64,000 bases of DNA, from the NCBI RefSeq assembly GCF_014174375.1, contig NZ_JABEQE010000014.1, positions 1 through 64,000 of the forward strand, given 5' to 3'. Shown in pieces: positions 28,286-35,558 of the stretch. The translations under genes were made by a program, and so were the position numbers. Positions within the stretch are counted from its first letter, which is position 1. Each line of letters begins with the position of its first letter. Under the pieces are notes generated by a model. The model was not told the origin of the DNA. It ran no database searches and saw only the letters and a list, made by a program, of their open reading frames with translations. This DNA is from Gluconacetobacter asukensis (lineage in GTDB: Bacteria; Pseudomonadota; Alphaproteobacteria; Acetobacterales; Acetobacteraceae).

Positions 28286-29245
28286 TCAATCCGTTACGGG
28301 GCCGCCCACCTCGTCGCGACCGAAGCGGAAGCTGATATTGCAGAACGCGCAATGCATGCTGATGGTGCCGTCCTCGGCCATATGGTCCAGATCCTCGCGG
28401 CCGAAGGTCTCCAGGATGCCGGACAGCCGCGCCCGGCTGCACCGGCAGCCGAAGGCCAGCGCGCGGGGGCGGTCGGCGCAGACATCCTCGGAATGGAACA
28501 GGCGATAGAGCAGGTCGTCGGACGACAGATTATCGTCCAGCAGTTCCGCGTCGGTCACCGTCGCCGCCAGCGTGACGGCGGTGGACCATGTCTCGTCCTC
28601 GTCGCTGTCGGGCGGCGTTTCGGCCGCGATGCCGCCTTCGGTCGCGATGCGTTCCAGGATCAGGGCCGACGCGCGCCAGCCGGCATCGGTATGCGCGCAG
28701 GCCAGTCGCACCCAGCAGGCATGCTGCTCACTGGTCTCGAAATAATGGGCGGCCATGTCCGACAGCGACGCACCGGCAATCGCGACGATGCCCTGGTGCA
28801 GGTCGGTATCCGGCCCCTGGTCGACCGTAAAGGCCAGATAGCCGCTGCCCAGCAGCCGGGCCGCATCGGCATCCGGCTCGCTCACTGCCAGCGCCGCCAC
28901 CGCATCGTCGTCGGAATGGGCATGGAAACGCAGCGCGCCGGCATTGGTGCAGTCCGCCACCAGCAGCGAGACCGGGCCGTCCCCCTTGGCCTGGAGCGAG
29001 AACGAGCCCTGGAATTTCAGCGCCGAGGCCAGGCCGCCCACCAGCGCCAGCGCCTCGCCCGCCAGGCGCAGCACGATGTCGGGATTGTCGTGCCGGCTCA
29101 GCAGCGCATCCGCCAGCGCCCCCAGCCGCACCAGCCGCCCGCGCACCGGCCGCCCGGCCAGATAGAACGGCGTCACCCCCTGCGGGATCACCAGGTCGGG
29201 TACATCCGGTCGATGGGCGTCGAGAAAGGCAGGGGTATCGATCAT
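28286..29245 (-). CDS. hslO: Redox-regulated chaperone Hsp33
   Basis: A 319-residue Hsp33 family protein, a cytoplasmic holdase activated when its zinc cysteines are oxidised. The N-terminal domain includes FYLAGRPVRGRLVRLG and LSRHDNPDIVLRLAGEALAL, and the C-terminal zinc switch is complete: GCRCSR and MHCAFCN, i.e. C-x-C and C-x-x-C. The ATG at 29245 gives the usual start MIDTPAFLDAH; the open frame extends upstream without similarity. It is slightly longer than E. coli Hsp33 (292), as usual in alphaproteobacteria. It precedes the lipoprotein gene. Confidence 0.94.
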   Translation of the reverse strand: MIDTPAFLDAHRPDVPDLVIPQGVTPFYLAGRPVRGRLVRLGALADALLSRHDNPDIVLRLAGEALALVGGLASALKFQGSFSLQAKGDGPVSLLVADCTNAGALRFHAHSDDDAVAALAVSEPDADAARLLGSGYLAFTVDQGPDTDLHQGIVAIAGASLSDMAAHYFETSEQHACWVRLACAHTDAGWRASALILERIATEGGIAAETPPDSDEDETWSTAVTLAATVTDAELLDDNLSSDDLLYRLFHSEDVCADRPRALAFGCRCSRARLSGILETFGREDLDHMAEDGTISMHCAFCNISFRFGRDEVGGPVTD

Positions 29246-29388
29246 ATTGAGATCCGGTTGCGGTGGCACGGCGTGGCCGAAACCGACACCGACACGCGTT
29301 GGCGATTGCTGTCTGCCAGATCTTATAGGTGATGATGAACGGAACGTGCCACCTTCAATGCCAGCATGACGTCCTGCGGGGCTTTCCC

Positions 29389-29417
29389 TTGTCATGCGCA
29401 TTCACCATGCGCATATT
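29389..29417 (+). promoter_or_regulatory. ccdAB promoter with paired palindromic operator
   Basis: A -35 like TTGTCA (29389-29394) and -10 like CATATT (29412-29417) are 17 bases apart. Two copies of the palindrome ATGCGCAT (29394-29401 and 29407-29414), spaced by TCACC, overlap both boxes. CcdA antitoxins bind palindromic sites through a ribbon-helix-helix domain, so this is a plausible autoregulatory operator. A ribosome binding site AAGGAG follows at 29429-29434. Confidence 0.7.
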
Positions 29418-29441
29418 GACCGGGTTGCAAGGAGCCATCCC

Positions 29442-29678
29442 ATGCCGCGTTCGACCGATATCCGGCGTGCCACCAATGTCACGCTGCCGGTCCATCTGCT
29501 GACCGAAGCGCGCGCGCTGGGCCTCAATATTTCCCAGGCATGCGAGCAGGGTCTGCTTGCCGCGCTTGCGGCGCGCCGGCGCGAGAACTGGCTCGCGAGG
29601 AATGAAGGGGCGATCCAGTCCTGGAATGACCATGTCGAGGCACACGGCCTGCCGCTTGCCGCGTATCGGGCCTTCTGA
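29442..29678 (+). CDS. ccdA: Type II antitoxin CcdA
   Basis: A 78-residue CcdA-type antitoxin. The N-terminal half (RRATNVTLPVHLLTEARALG) is a ribbon-helix-helix DNA-binding domain. The C-terminal half (RRRENWLARNEGAIQSWNDH) matches the toxin-binding tail, including the conserved ENW and AIxxWN residues. In this family CcdA neutralises CcdB and represses its own promoter. ATG 29442 follows AAGGAG by seven bases. The stop codon overlaps the ccdB start by one base (TGATG), indicating coupled translation. It sits alone between hslO and the arginine genes, as chromosomal TA pairs often do. Confidence 0.9.
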   Translation: MPRSTDIRRATNVTLPVHLLTEARALGLNISQACEQGLLAALAARRRENWLARNEGAIQSWNDHVEAHGLPLAAYRAF

Positions 29679-29983
29679 TGGCGCGCCTGGATATCTATCC
29701 GATGCCGGGCAAGCAGCGCACGGGCTATGTGGTCGACGTCCAGGCGGAACTCCTGTCCAGACTGGCGACCCGCATGGTCATTCCCCTCCTGCCGGTCGCG
29801 GACGCACCCCCGCCGATCAGCGAATTGAATCCCGTTATCGCGATCAAGGACGTGCCGCACGTCCTGCTGACACAGGCCCTGGCCAGCATTCCCGTCTCGG
29901 AACTCCGCAAACCCGTGGCTTCCATGGACGCGCATCACGACATCATCACCCGCGCACTGGATACGCTGTTCGTCGGGTTCTGA
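29678..29983 (+). CDS. ccdB: Type II toxin CcdB (gyrase poison)
   Basis: A 101-residue CcdB-type toxin, matching the F-plasmid protein in length. It has the family pattern DIYPMPGKQRTGYVVDVQAEL, the basic patch TRMVIPLLP and the ending ITRALDTLFVGF. In F CcdB the last three residues (WGI) contact gyrase and are needed for toxicity; here they are VGF, so the Trp is replaced and potency may be altered. The start ATG overlaps the ccdA stop. It inhibits DNA gyrase in studied cases; that this copy does so is inferred. Confidence 0.9.
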   Translation: MARLDIYPMPGKQRTGYVVDVQAELLSRLATRMVIPLLPVADAPPPISELNPVIAIKDVPHVLLTQALASIPVSELRKPVASMDAHHDIITRALDTLFVGF

Positions 29984-30018
29984 CAGGCCGCCGCCAGCGG
30001 GGCTTTTGAAACCGCCTC

Positions 30019-30339
30019 TTAAATACGGGCGCTGATCTCGGCTTCCACCGCTTCCAGCCGGGTTTCGAAGGCGCGCAGCGCCTCGGGGCCGATTTTTTCC
30101 CGCGCCGCCAGCGCCTTCAGCAGCGCCTGCCGGCAGCGGTCATGCGCCGCGTCCAGGTCTTCGGTGCGGGGGGCGTTGGCCAGGCAGTCCAGATAGGCGT
30201 TGCGCAGCACCATCACCCCCGGCCCGGAGCAGGGCAGGGTGGCGAAGGCGGCCTCGACGCTGCCTTCCACCCAACCGGGGGTGGACGGAACATCCTCGGT
30301 TGTCGTCGGGTGGGCGGGCGTCTCGGCCGGTCCGGTCAT
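30019..30339 (-). CDS. Small hypothetical protein cotranscribed with argF
   Basis: A 106-residue protein of unknown function. The first 30 residues are Thr/Pro-rich and probably disordered; the rest is predicted helical ([23 protein letters not shown], then [16 protein letters not shown]). The start ATG (30339) overlaps the argF stop by four bases, so it belongs to the argD-argF operon. It converges on ccdB. The conserved-looking helical region suggests a real gene, but I know no family for it. Confidence 0.65.
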   Translation of the reverse strand: MTGPAETPAHPTTTEDVPSTPGWVEGSVEAAFATLPCSGPGVMVLRNAYLDCLANAPRTEDLDAAHDRCRQALLKALAAREKIGPEALRAFETRLEAVEAEISARI

Positions 30340-31331
30340 CGCGACGGTTCCTCTTCTCCGTAATCCTGCCAATGCTCGCCGCCCAGGGCCCAGACCAGCA
30401 GGCCCTTCTGCGCGTGCAGGCGGTTCTCGGCTTCGTCGAACACCACCGAACGGGGGCCTTCGAACACGTCCTCGGTCACTTCCTCGCCGATATGGGCCGG
30501 CAGGCAGTGCATGAACAGGGCATCGGGTGCGGCCAGCGCCATCAGCCCCGCCGTGACCCGGTAGGGATCGAAATCCAGCAGCCGCTGCGCCGACCCGCTG
30601 TCGGACATGCTGACCCAGGTGTCGGTCACCACGCAATCCGCCCCCGCCACGGCCTCGCGCGGGTCGGTGGTCAGGGTGATGTCGGCGCCGCCCTCCCGGG
30701 CCCACGCCACGGCCTCGGTCGACGGCGCGTGGCGGTCGGGGGTGGCGAGGCGCAGGCGGAAGCCGAACAGCCGCGCCGCCTCGATGAAGGAGGTGGCGAC
30801 ATTGTTGCCGTCCCCGATCCAGGCGATCGTGCGGCCGGCGATCGGTCCGCGATGCTCCTCGAACGTCATGATGTCGGCCAGGATCTGCACCGGGTGCGAA
30901 TGCGGCGTCAGGCCGTTGATGACCGGCACGCTCGACCAGTGCGCCAGTTCGCGCAGCGCCGCCGCATTGCCGGTGCGCAGCACGATGGCATCGACGAAGC
31001 GCGACAGCACGCGGGCGGTATCGGCGACGGTCTCGCCGCGCCCAAGCTGCATGTCGGCGGGCGACAGCAGGATCACCTCGCCGCCCAACTGACGCATCCC
31101 GACCTCGAAGGACACGCGGGTCCGCGTCGAGGGCTTGGACAGCATCAGCCCCAGCGTGCGGCCCAGCAGCGGCAGGCGCGGGTGCAGCGGGCGCGCCCGT
31201 CCATGCTGCATCCGCTTGATGCGGCTGCCCAGGTCCAGGATGGCGCGCAGGGTCGCGCCATCGAAATCGCGCAGTTCCAGAAAGTGGCGCGGCGCGGGGT
31301 GCGTGACGGGGGTGGCAGGCAGCGCGTTCAT
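30336..31331 (-). CDS. argF: Ornithine carbamoyltransferase
   Basis: A 331-residue enzyme that makes citrulline from ornithine and carbamoyl phosphate in arginine biosynthesis. Carbamoyl phosphate motif [12 protein letters not shown], the [12 protein letters not shown] region and the ornithine motif [12 protein letters not shown] are all present. The ATG at 31331 overlaps the argD stop by four bases, so the pair is translationally coupled; the frame open beyond it is antisense-like. The length is normal (about 310-335). It is followed by a small protein gene with another four-base overlap. Confidence 0.95.
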   Translation of the reverse strand: MNALPATPVTHPAPRHFLELRDFDGATLRAILDLGSRIKRMQHGRARPLHPRLPLLGRTLGLMLSKPSTRTRVSFEVGMRQLGGEVILLSPADMQLGRGETVADTARVLSRFVDAIVLRTGNAAALRELAHWSSVPVINGLTPHSHPVQILADIMTFEEHRGPIAGRTIAWIGDGNNVATSFIEAARLFGFRLRLATPDRHAPSTEAVAWAREGGADITLTTDPREAVAGADCVVTDTWVSMSDSGSAQRLLDFDPYRVTAGLMALAAPDALFMHCLPAHIGEEVTEDVFEGPRSVVFDEAENRLHAQKGLLVWALGGEHWQDYGEEEPSR

Positions 31332-32530
31332 GCCGCGTCCTCCGCCGAAGCAGCCAGGTGGGCCCGCACGCGCAGCGCCGCACGGCGCAGCCGGCGTCCG
31401 GCCTCGGCGCAATCCTCCTCGGTCAGCACCAGCGGCGGCACCAGGCGCAGCACATTGTCGCCGGCGGTGACGCTTAGCACGCCTTCATGCATCGCCGCGT
31501 CCTGCATCAGCGCAACCGGCGCGATGCAGCGCAGGCCCAGCAGCAGGCCGATGCCGCGCCACTGGGCGAACAGGTCGGGGAACTCACCGACCAGCGCATC
31601 CAGCACCTGCCCCAGCTGGGTGCCGCGTGTCTGTACCTGGTCCAGGAAGCCCGGGGCCAGAATCACGTCCAGCACCGTGTTCGCGGCGGTGCAGGCCAGC
31701 GGGCCGCCGCCGAACGTGGTGCCGTGCGAGCCCGCCGTCAGGTATTTCGCCGTCGCCTCGGTGGCCAGGATGGCCCCCATGGGAAAGCCGCCGGCAATGC
31801 CCTTGGCGGTCGACAGCACGTCGGGCGTCACCCCCGACCATTCATGGGCGAACAGCCGGCCGGTCCGGCCCATGCCGCTCTGCACCTCGTCCATGCCCAG
31901 GAACAGGCCGAACTCGTTACAGGCGGCGCGCAGCTCCTGCAGAAAGCGCGGATCGGCGACGTTGACGCCGCTTTCACCCTGCACCGGCTCGATCATGATG
32001 CCGGCGGTCTCGGGCGTGATCGCGGCGCGCAGGGCGTTCATGTTGTTCATCGGCACATGGTCGAACCCTTCGACCACGGGCCCGAACCCGTCGAGATATT
32101 TCGGATTGCCGGTGGCCGACAGCATCGCCAGCGTGCGGCCGTGGAAGGCGCCGTTGAAGCAGATGATCCGCGTGCGCTCCGGATGGCCGCCATGGGCCTG
32201 CGCGCGGCGGATGATCTTGACCATGCCTTCGTTCGCCTCGGCGCCCGAATTGCAGAAGAAGACACTGTCGGCAAAGCTGGCGGCGACCAGCCGCGCGGCC
32301 AGCCGCTCGGCCTGCGGCACCCGGTACAGGTTCGACACATGCATCACCCGCGCCGCCTGCCCGGCAATGGCCGCGACCAGCTGCGGATGGTCATGCCCCA
32401 GGGACGAGGTCGCGATCCCCGCCCCGAGATCCAGGAATCGTCGCCCGTCCGCCGTGTACAGCCAGGAGCCTTCGCCCCGCTCGAAAGCGAGATCGGCACG
32501 GTTGTAGGTGGGCATCAGGGCGGGAATCAT
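31328..32530 (-). CDS. argD: Acetylornithine/succinyldiaminopimelate aminotransferase
   Basis: A 400-residue class III PLP aminotransferase. N-terminal [20 protein letters not shown], the cofactor region [14 protein letters not shown], the Asp motif [16 protein letters not shown] and the Schiff-base lysine in [14 protein letters not shown] mark it as ArgD. It catalyses N-acetylornithine formation, and often the diaminopimelate step. It heads the arginine operon with argF. ATG 32530 is used; an ATG five codons in is possible. Two strong dyads lie 70-220 bases upstream. Confidence 0.95.
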   Translation of the reverse strand: MIPALMPTYNRADLAFERGEGSWLYTADGRRFLDLGAGIATSSLGHDHPQLVAAIAGQAARVMHVSNLYRVPQAERLAARLVAASFADSVFFCNSGAEANEGMVKIIRRAQAHGGHPERTRIICFNGAFHGRTLAMLSATGNPKYLDGFGPVVEGFDHVPMNNMNALRAAITPETAGIMIEPVQGESGVNVADPRFLQELRAACNEFGLFLGMDEVQSGMGRTGRLFAHEWSGVTPDVLSTAKGIAGGFPMGAILATEATAKYLTAGSHGTTFGGGPLACTAANTVLDVILAPGFLDQVQTRGTQLGQVLDALVGEFPDLFAQWRGIGLLLGLRCIAPVALMQDAAMHEGVLSVTAGDNVLRLVPPLVLTEEDCAEAGRRLRRAALRVRAHLAASAEDAA

Positions 32531-32771
32531 GGAGGTCGGAACCTTATCGTTTCGTTGTCCGGCTTCGTCGGATGTCGGTAGGGTTGATCATGTCGAACGC
32601 GAAATGGCCCACGCGCCGCGGCGGGTGGGCCATTTCGCCTCCACCCGCATGATGTGGGTTGGCACGGCTTCAAGTCAAATTCTCTGTGCATCACAGGCCG
32701 CGCAACGGCCATGCGGCAGGCGGCCCACACGCGCCGGGCCGTGCCCGGCGCGCGTTCTCGACGGTCCTTGA
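32531..32771. other. argD upstream region with two strong inverted repeats
   Basis: No gene is seen. Two perfect inverted repeats are present: a 13-base stem CGAAATGGCCCAC / GTGGGCCATTTCG (32600-32612 and 32625-32637, 12-base loop) and a 10-base stem CGCGCCGGGC / GCCCGGCGCG with loop CGT (32730-32752). Neither is followed by a T run on either strand. They lie in what would be the argD leader or promoter. Confidence 0.6.
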
Positions 32772-32934
32772 GAGCCTGACCGAAAATGTGGGCTGGCGAG
32801 CGAGAGCGGCCCGGAACGGGCCGCGCCCGTCGTGTGTTTCCGAGCATCGGAGCGGAGCGGCCTTGATGGCCGCCCGCCGCGAAGCGCAGGAAACGCGCGC
32901 CGGATCGCCGCCAGCGCGCATTTTGGTCAGGCTC
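32772..32934. repeat. Structured intergenic repeat, copy A
   Basis: A 163-nt element whose ends are a 25-base-pair imperfect inverted repeat (GAGCCTGACC at the left, GGTCAGGCTC at the right). Inside lie a hairpin GCGGCCCG-GAA-CGGGCCGC (32806-32824), CCGA-GCA-TCGG (32840-32850) and GCGGCC-TTGAT-GGCCGC (32857-32873). The core, from about 32842 to 32910, is nearly identical to copy B at 55427-55586, while the arms differ but still pair. It abuts and slightly overlaps the stop codon of the porin gene (32933-32935). Confidence 0.85.
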
Positions 32935-34585
32935 AGAGCGAGGCGATCACTTTCAGGCCCACCACGGCCGCATTGGGAATATGCGAGGTCTCACCGGGGC
33001 GGATCATGTACTGGAATTCGGGCTGGATCAGCAGCCCCGGATAGGCGTCGATTCCGTAATAGGCCTCGATGACGTGGGAGTCGGTCTGCGGTCCCCGCAC
33101 CGTGCTGCCCAGCGACAGGCCGGCATCCTGGGCGATCATCTGCCCTTCCCGCTTGCGGTCGCTGACATGATACCAGGAATACAGGATGCCCAGCCGGTCG
33201 GTCACCCGCCCCGGGATCAGCCCGTTGAACGAAATGCCGCCATAGGCCTCGTCGGAAATCGACGCCACATGCGGCGTGTTGTGGATGTAGCCGGCCATCA
33301 GGTAGCCGCCGGCCATCTGGCCGCGCCCACCCATGCGGTAGATCATCTGGTCGCTTTCGAACCAGAACATGTCCATCGGCGCGCTGCGCTCACGCCCCGG
33401 CTGCGCGACCAGCGCGGCCGGCTTGGTCCCCAGCGCGTCCGGGTACCGCGTGGTGTCATGCGCATAGCCGACGACATAATGGCCGGGCAGCTTGTCGTGC
33501 GTCAGGAAGGGCTCCCACGTGAATTCCGTCGGCAGCATCAGGCCGGTGGGCGTTTCGCTGGCCCACGCCCAGCCGCTGGGACCGTCGGCCAGCGGCTGGA
33601 CCTCGTAGGCGCCCACTTGGATGGCCGTGTCGCGCGTGGGGCGGAAGCGCGCCCGCGCGCCCCAGGTCGCCTTGGGATACACGGCAAAGCCGGGGTCGAC
33701 CTTCAGCGCCACGGGCGCCGAACAGGTGACCATGAACGAGCAGATCAGCGGCGAGGTCGCGAAGACGTGGGTCAGCGACATGCGGCCGAACGTGACGTCG
33801 AGCCGATTGTTCAGCATCTTCTTCTCGGCATAGAAATCGACAAGATGCGCCACGACATGGCCCGACAGGCCATAGACCTCCATCAGGTTCACATAGTAAT
33901 CGCCGACCAGATCATGCGAGACCTCGCGTCCGGCGCGGTTCATCACCAGCGTATGGATGGTCCACCCATCCAGGGATCGTGACATCTTTCCCAGGTCGAA
34001 ATTCATCTGCAGCGTGAATTCGTGCACGTAATCCATGCCGCGACGGATGCCGCCGTCGATGTCGGCCATTCCTTCTCCCTTGTAGGTCAGGGAGAAGGTG
34101 AAGCCCTTTTTCTGCAGGCGCTCGCGGAAAGGCATGATCTGCGGCAGCAGATGCCCGGCGGCCCCGGTCGGCACGTAATAGGGGTCCGCCATGTCGGTGC
34201 GGCGCTGGGCATCCACCTCCGACGGCAGCAGCCATGACAGGCCTTCCTGGTCGGTCAGCGCGTCCAGTTCGATCGCATGATGATGGTTGGTGCGATCATA
34301 GGCATTCGCGGCACTGGTGCCCGTCGCGGTCTGGCCGGCCTTGGTCGTCCGCACGGTGCTGCGCGGCGGAAACACCACGCCCGGACTGGACGGATCGGTG
34401 CCGGTGTCGATCCCTGTCTTGGTGGTGGGGGCCGCAACCTGCGTGGCGGCCTGCGCGGCGGAAAGGGCTCCGGCTTCACCGGCCAACCCGACAAGAGCGG
34501 CCAGGCAGACACCGCCGACAGTCAACCGGCGGAACGAATGGGGGAATAAAGTTTCGCCGTTTGTTCTGGCAGTGAAAGTTATCAC
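32933..34585 (-). CDS. OprB-family carbohydrate-selective porin
   Basis: A 550-residue outer-membrane porin. The GTG at 34585 has GGAG about ten bases upstream and gives a long, positively charged N-terminus with a signal segment (VGGVCLAALVGLAGEAGA). A threonine/alanine-rich linker follows, then the OprB domain: KKGFTFSLTYKGEGMADIDGG, GHVVAHLVDFYAEKKMLNN and the ending IEAYYGIDAYPGLLIQPEFQ. OprB porins pass glucose and other sugars, fitting the nearby periplasmic glucose dehydrogenase. It lacks the terminal Phe (ends ASL), unusual for an outer-membrane barrel. Its 3' end touches a structured repeat. Confidence 0.86.
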   Translation of the reverse strand: MITFTARTNGETLFPHSFRRLTVGGVCLAALVGLAGEAGALSAAQAATQVAAPTTKTGIDTGTDPSSPGVVFPPRSTVRTTKAGQTATGTSAANAYDRTNHHHAIELDALTDQEGLSWLLPSEVDAQRRTDMADPYYVPTGAAGHLLPQIMPFRERLQKKGFTFSLTYKGEGMADIDGGIRRGMDYVHEFTLQMNFDLGKMSRSLDGWTIHTLVMNRAGREVSHDLVGDYYVNLMEVYGLSGHVVAHLVDFYAEKKMLNNRLDVTFGRMSLTHVFATSPLICSFMVTCSAPVALKVDPGFAVYPKATWGARARFRPTRDTAIQVGAYEVQPLADGPSGWAWASETPTGLMLPTEFTWEPFLTHDKLPGHYVVGYAHDTTRYPDALGTKPAALVAQPGRERSAPMDMFWFESDQMIYRMGGRGQMAGGYLMAGYIHNTPHVASISDEAYGGISFNGLIPGRVTDRLGILYSWYHVSDRKREGQMIAQDAGLSLGSTVRGPQTDSHVIEAYYGIDAYPGLLIQPEFQYMIRPGETSHIPNAAVVGLKVIASL

Positions 34586-35558
34586 AACGACGAGGCTCCA
34601 TTATTGTTATATATTAACCTAACTAACGATAACAAGAACACGATGCTCCGCCTTTTTTCAAGGGGAGGTCCCGTTACATGCCTTGTGCAGACTTGTTATT
34701 ACATAAAAGCGCCCAGTAAGGCCGCAATAATGGCGGCGCAATACGGCCGACAGCCATATGCAGGCCCGATGCAGGCAAGATCGCGGTTTTTTCAGAATGG
34801 GGGCAGGCGCGCATGCCCGGATCGAACCGGCATGAAAACGAAATACCGCCGCCGGAATCAAGCCGGGCAGGGGGCTGCCTTGTACGGTTTCAATTAATTT
34901 TTATTCATGTTTTATAACCAGAAATGAACTGGGTGTAATGTTCTCTCCCGCCCTCCCGGGCCACGCTCCCATCATGATGCGGGAGGTACCTGACAGGCAT
35001 GACGCGACGAAAATTGCCCCTGTGAAGCAGAAATCCTGTTTTTCCTGCTCCGAAAACAGAGCAATCCGGCACCGGTGTAAAATACTTAAACCGTCATCCA
35101 TCAATACCTGATCGGTATCAATGATCGCGGCGGCATCTTGCTGCGACCCGGCATCCGTCCGGAGAAAAACTAAAAAATATTATAAAAACAAGATGATGCG
35201 TTGAAATCTCTTGCAGGATGCCGGGCGGCCGGACCATTGACGCGGCTCCGCATGGCACCGGAAAGCTGGCCATCACAAGCATGTGAGAGGGACTCTCTAC
35301 CCCGTGGATGCCCTCGCCGCGACCGGATGAAGCAACGCGTCACGCGCAAAAGAGGACGATCAGGTATCAATTAAAAAGTTTTAATAAAAATCGTAACAAT
35401 GTTTCCCTTCCCGTTATGGAAAGAGCGCGGGAACAGGCGTAGACATCCCGGACATTATCGGGTGGAGGATGAAAGCATTCCCATGCGTCTGCTCCCGATC
35501 CGGCTTGGCCCGAACGCGATGCGTGTGACAGCGAAGCCTGCAACCTTGGAACGATAGA
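34586..35558. other. 970-base AT-richer spacer between porin and gcd
   Basis: No convincing gene: several short open frames have no start context or family. The region is far richer in A and T than the rest, with runs such as ttatatatta near 34608 and a perfect 7-base dyad ATTAAAA-AG-TTTTAAT at 35370-35385. It likely carries the divergent promoters of the porin and the glucose dehydrogenase, possibly an sRNA. It could also be a remnant of inserted DNA. Confidence 0.5.

Noticed and set aside
32600-32637. Stem upstream of argD as an intrinsic terminator
   Set aside because: There is no T run on either strand, and no gene ends close by on the relevant side.
34604-35370. Four short open frames in the gcd-porin spacer
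   Set aside because: Short, on both strands, without ribosome binding sites or recognisable sequence.
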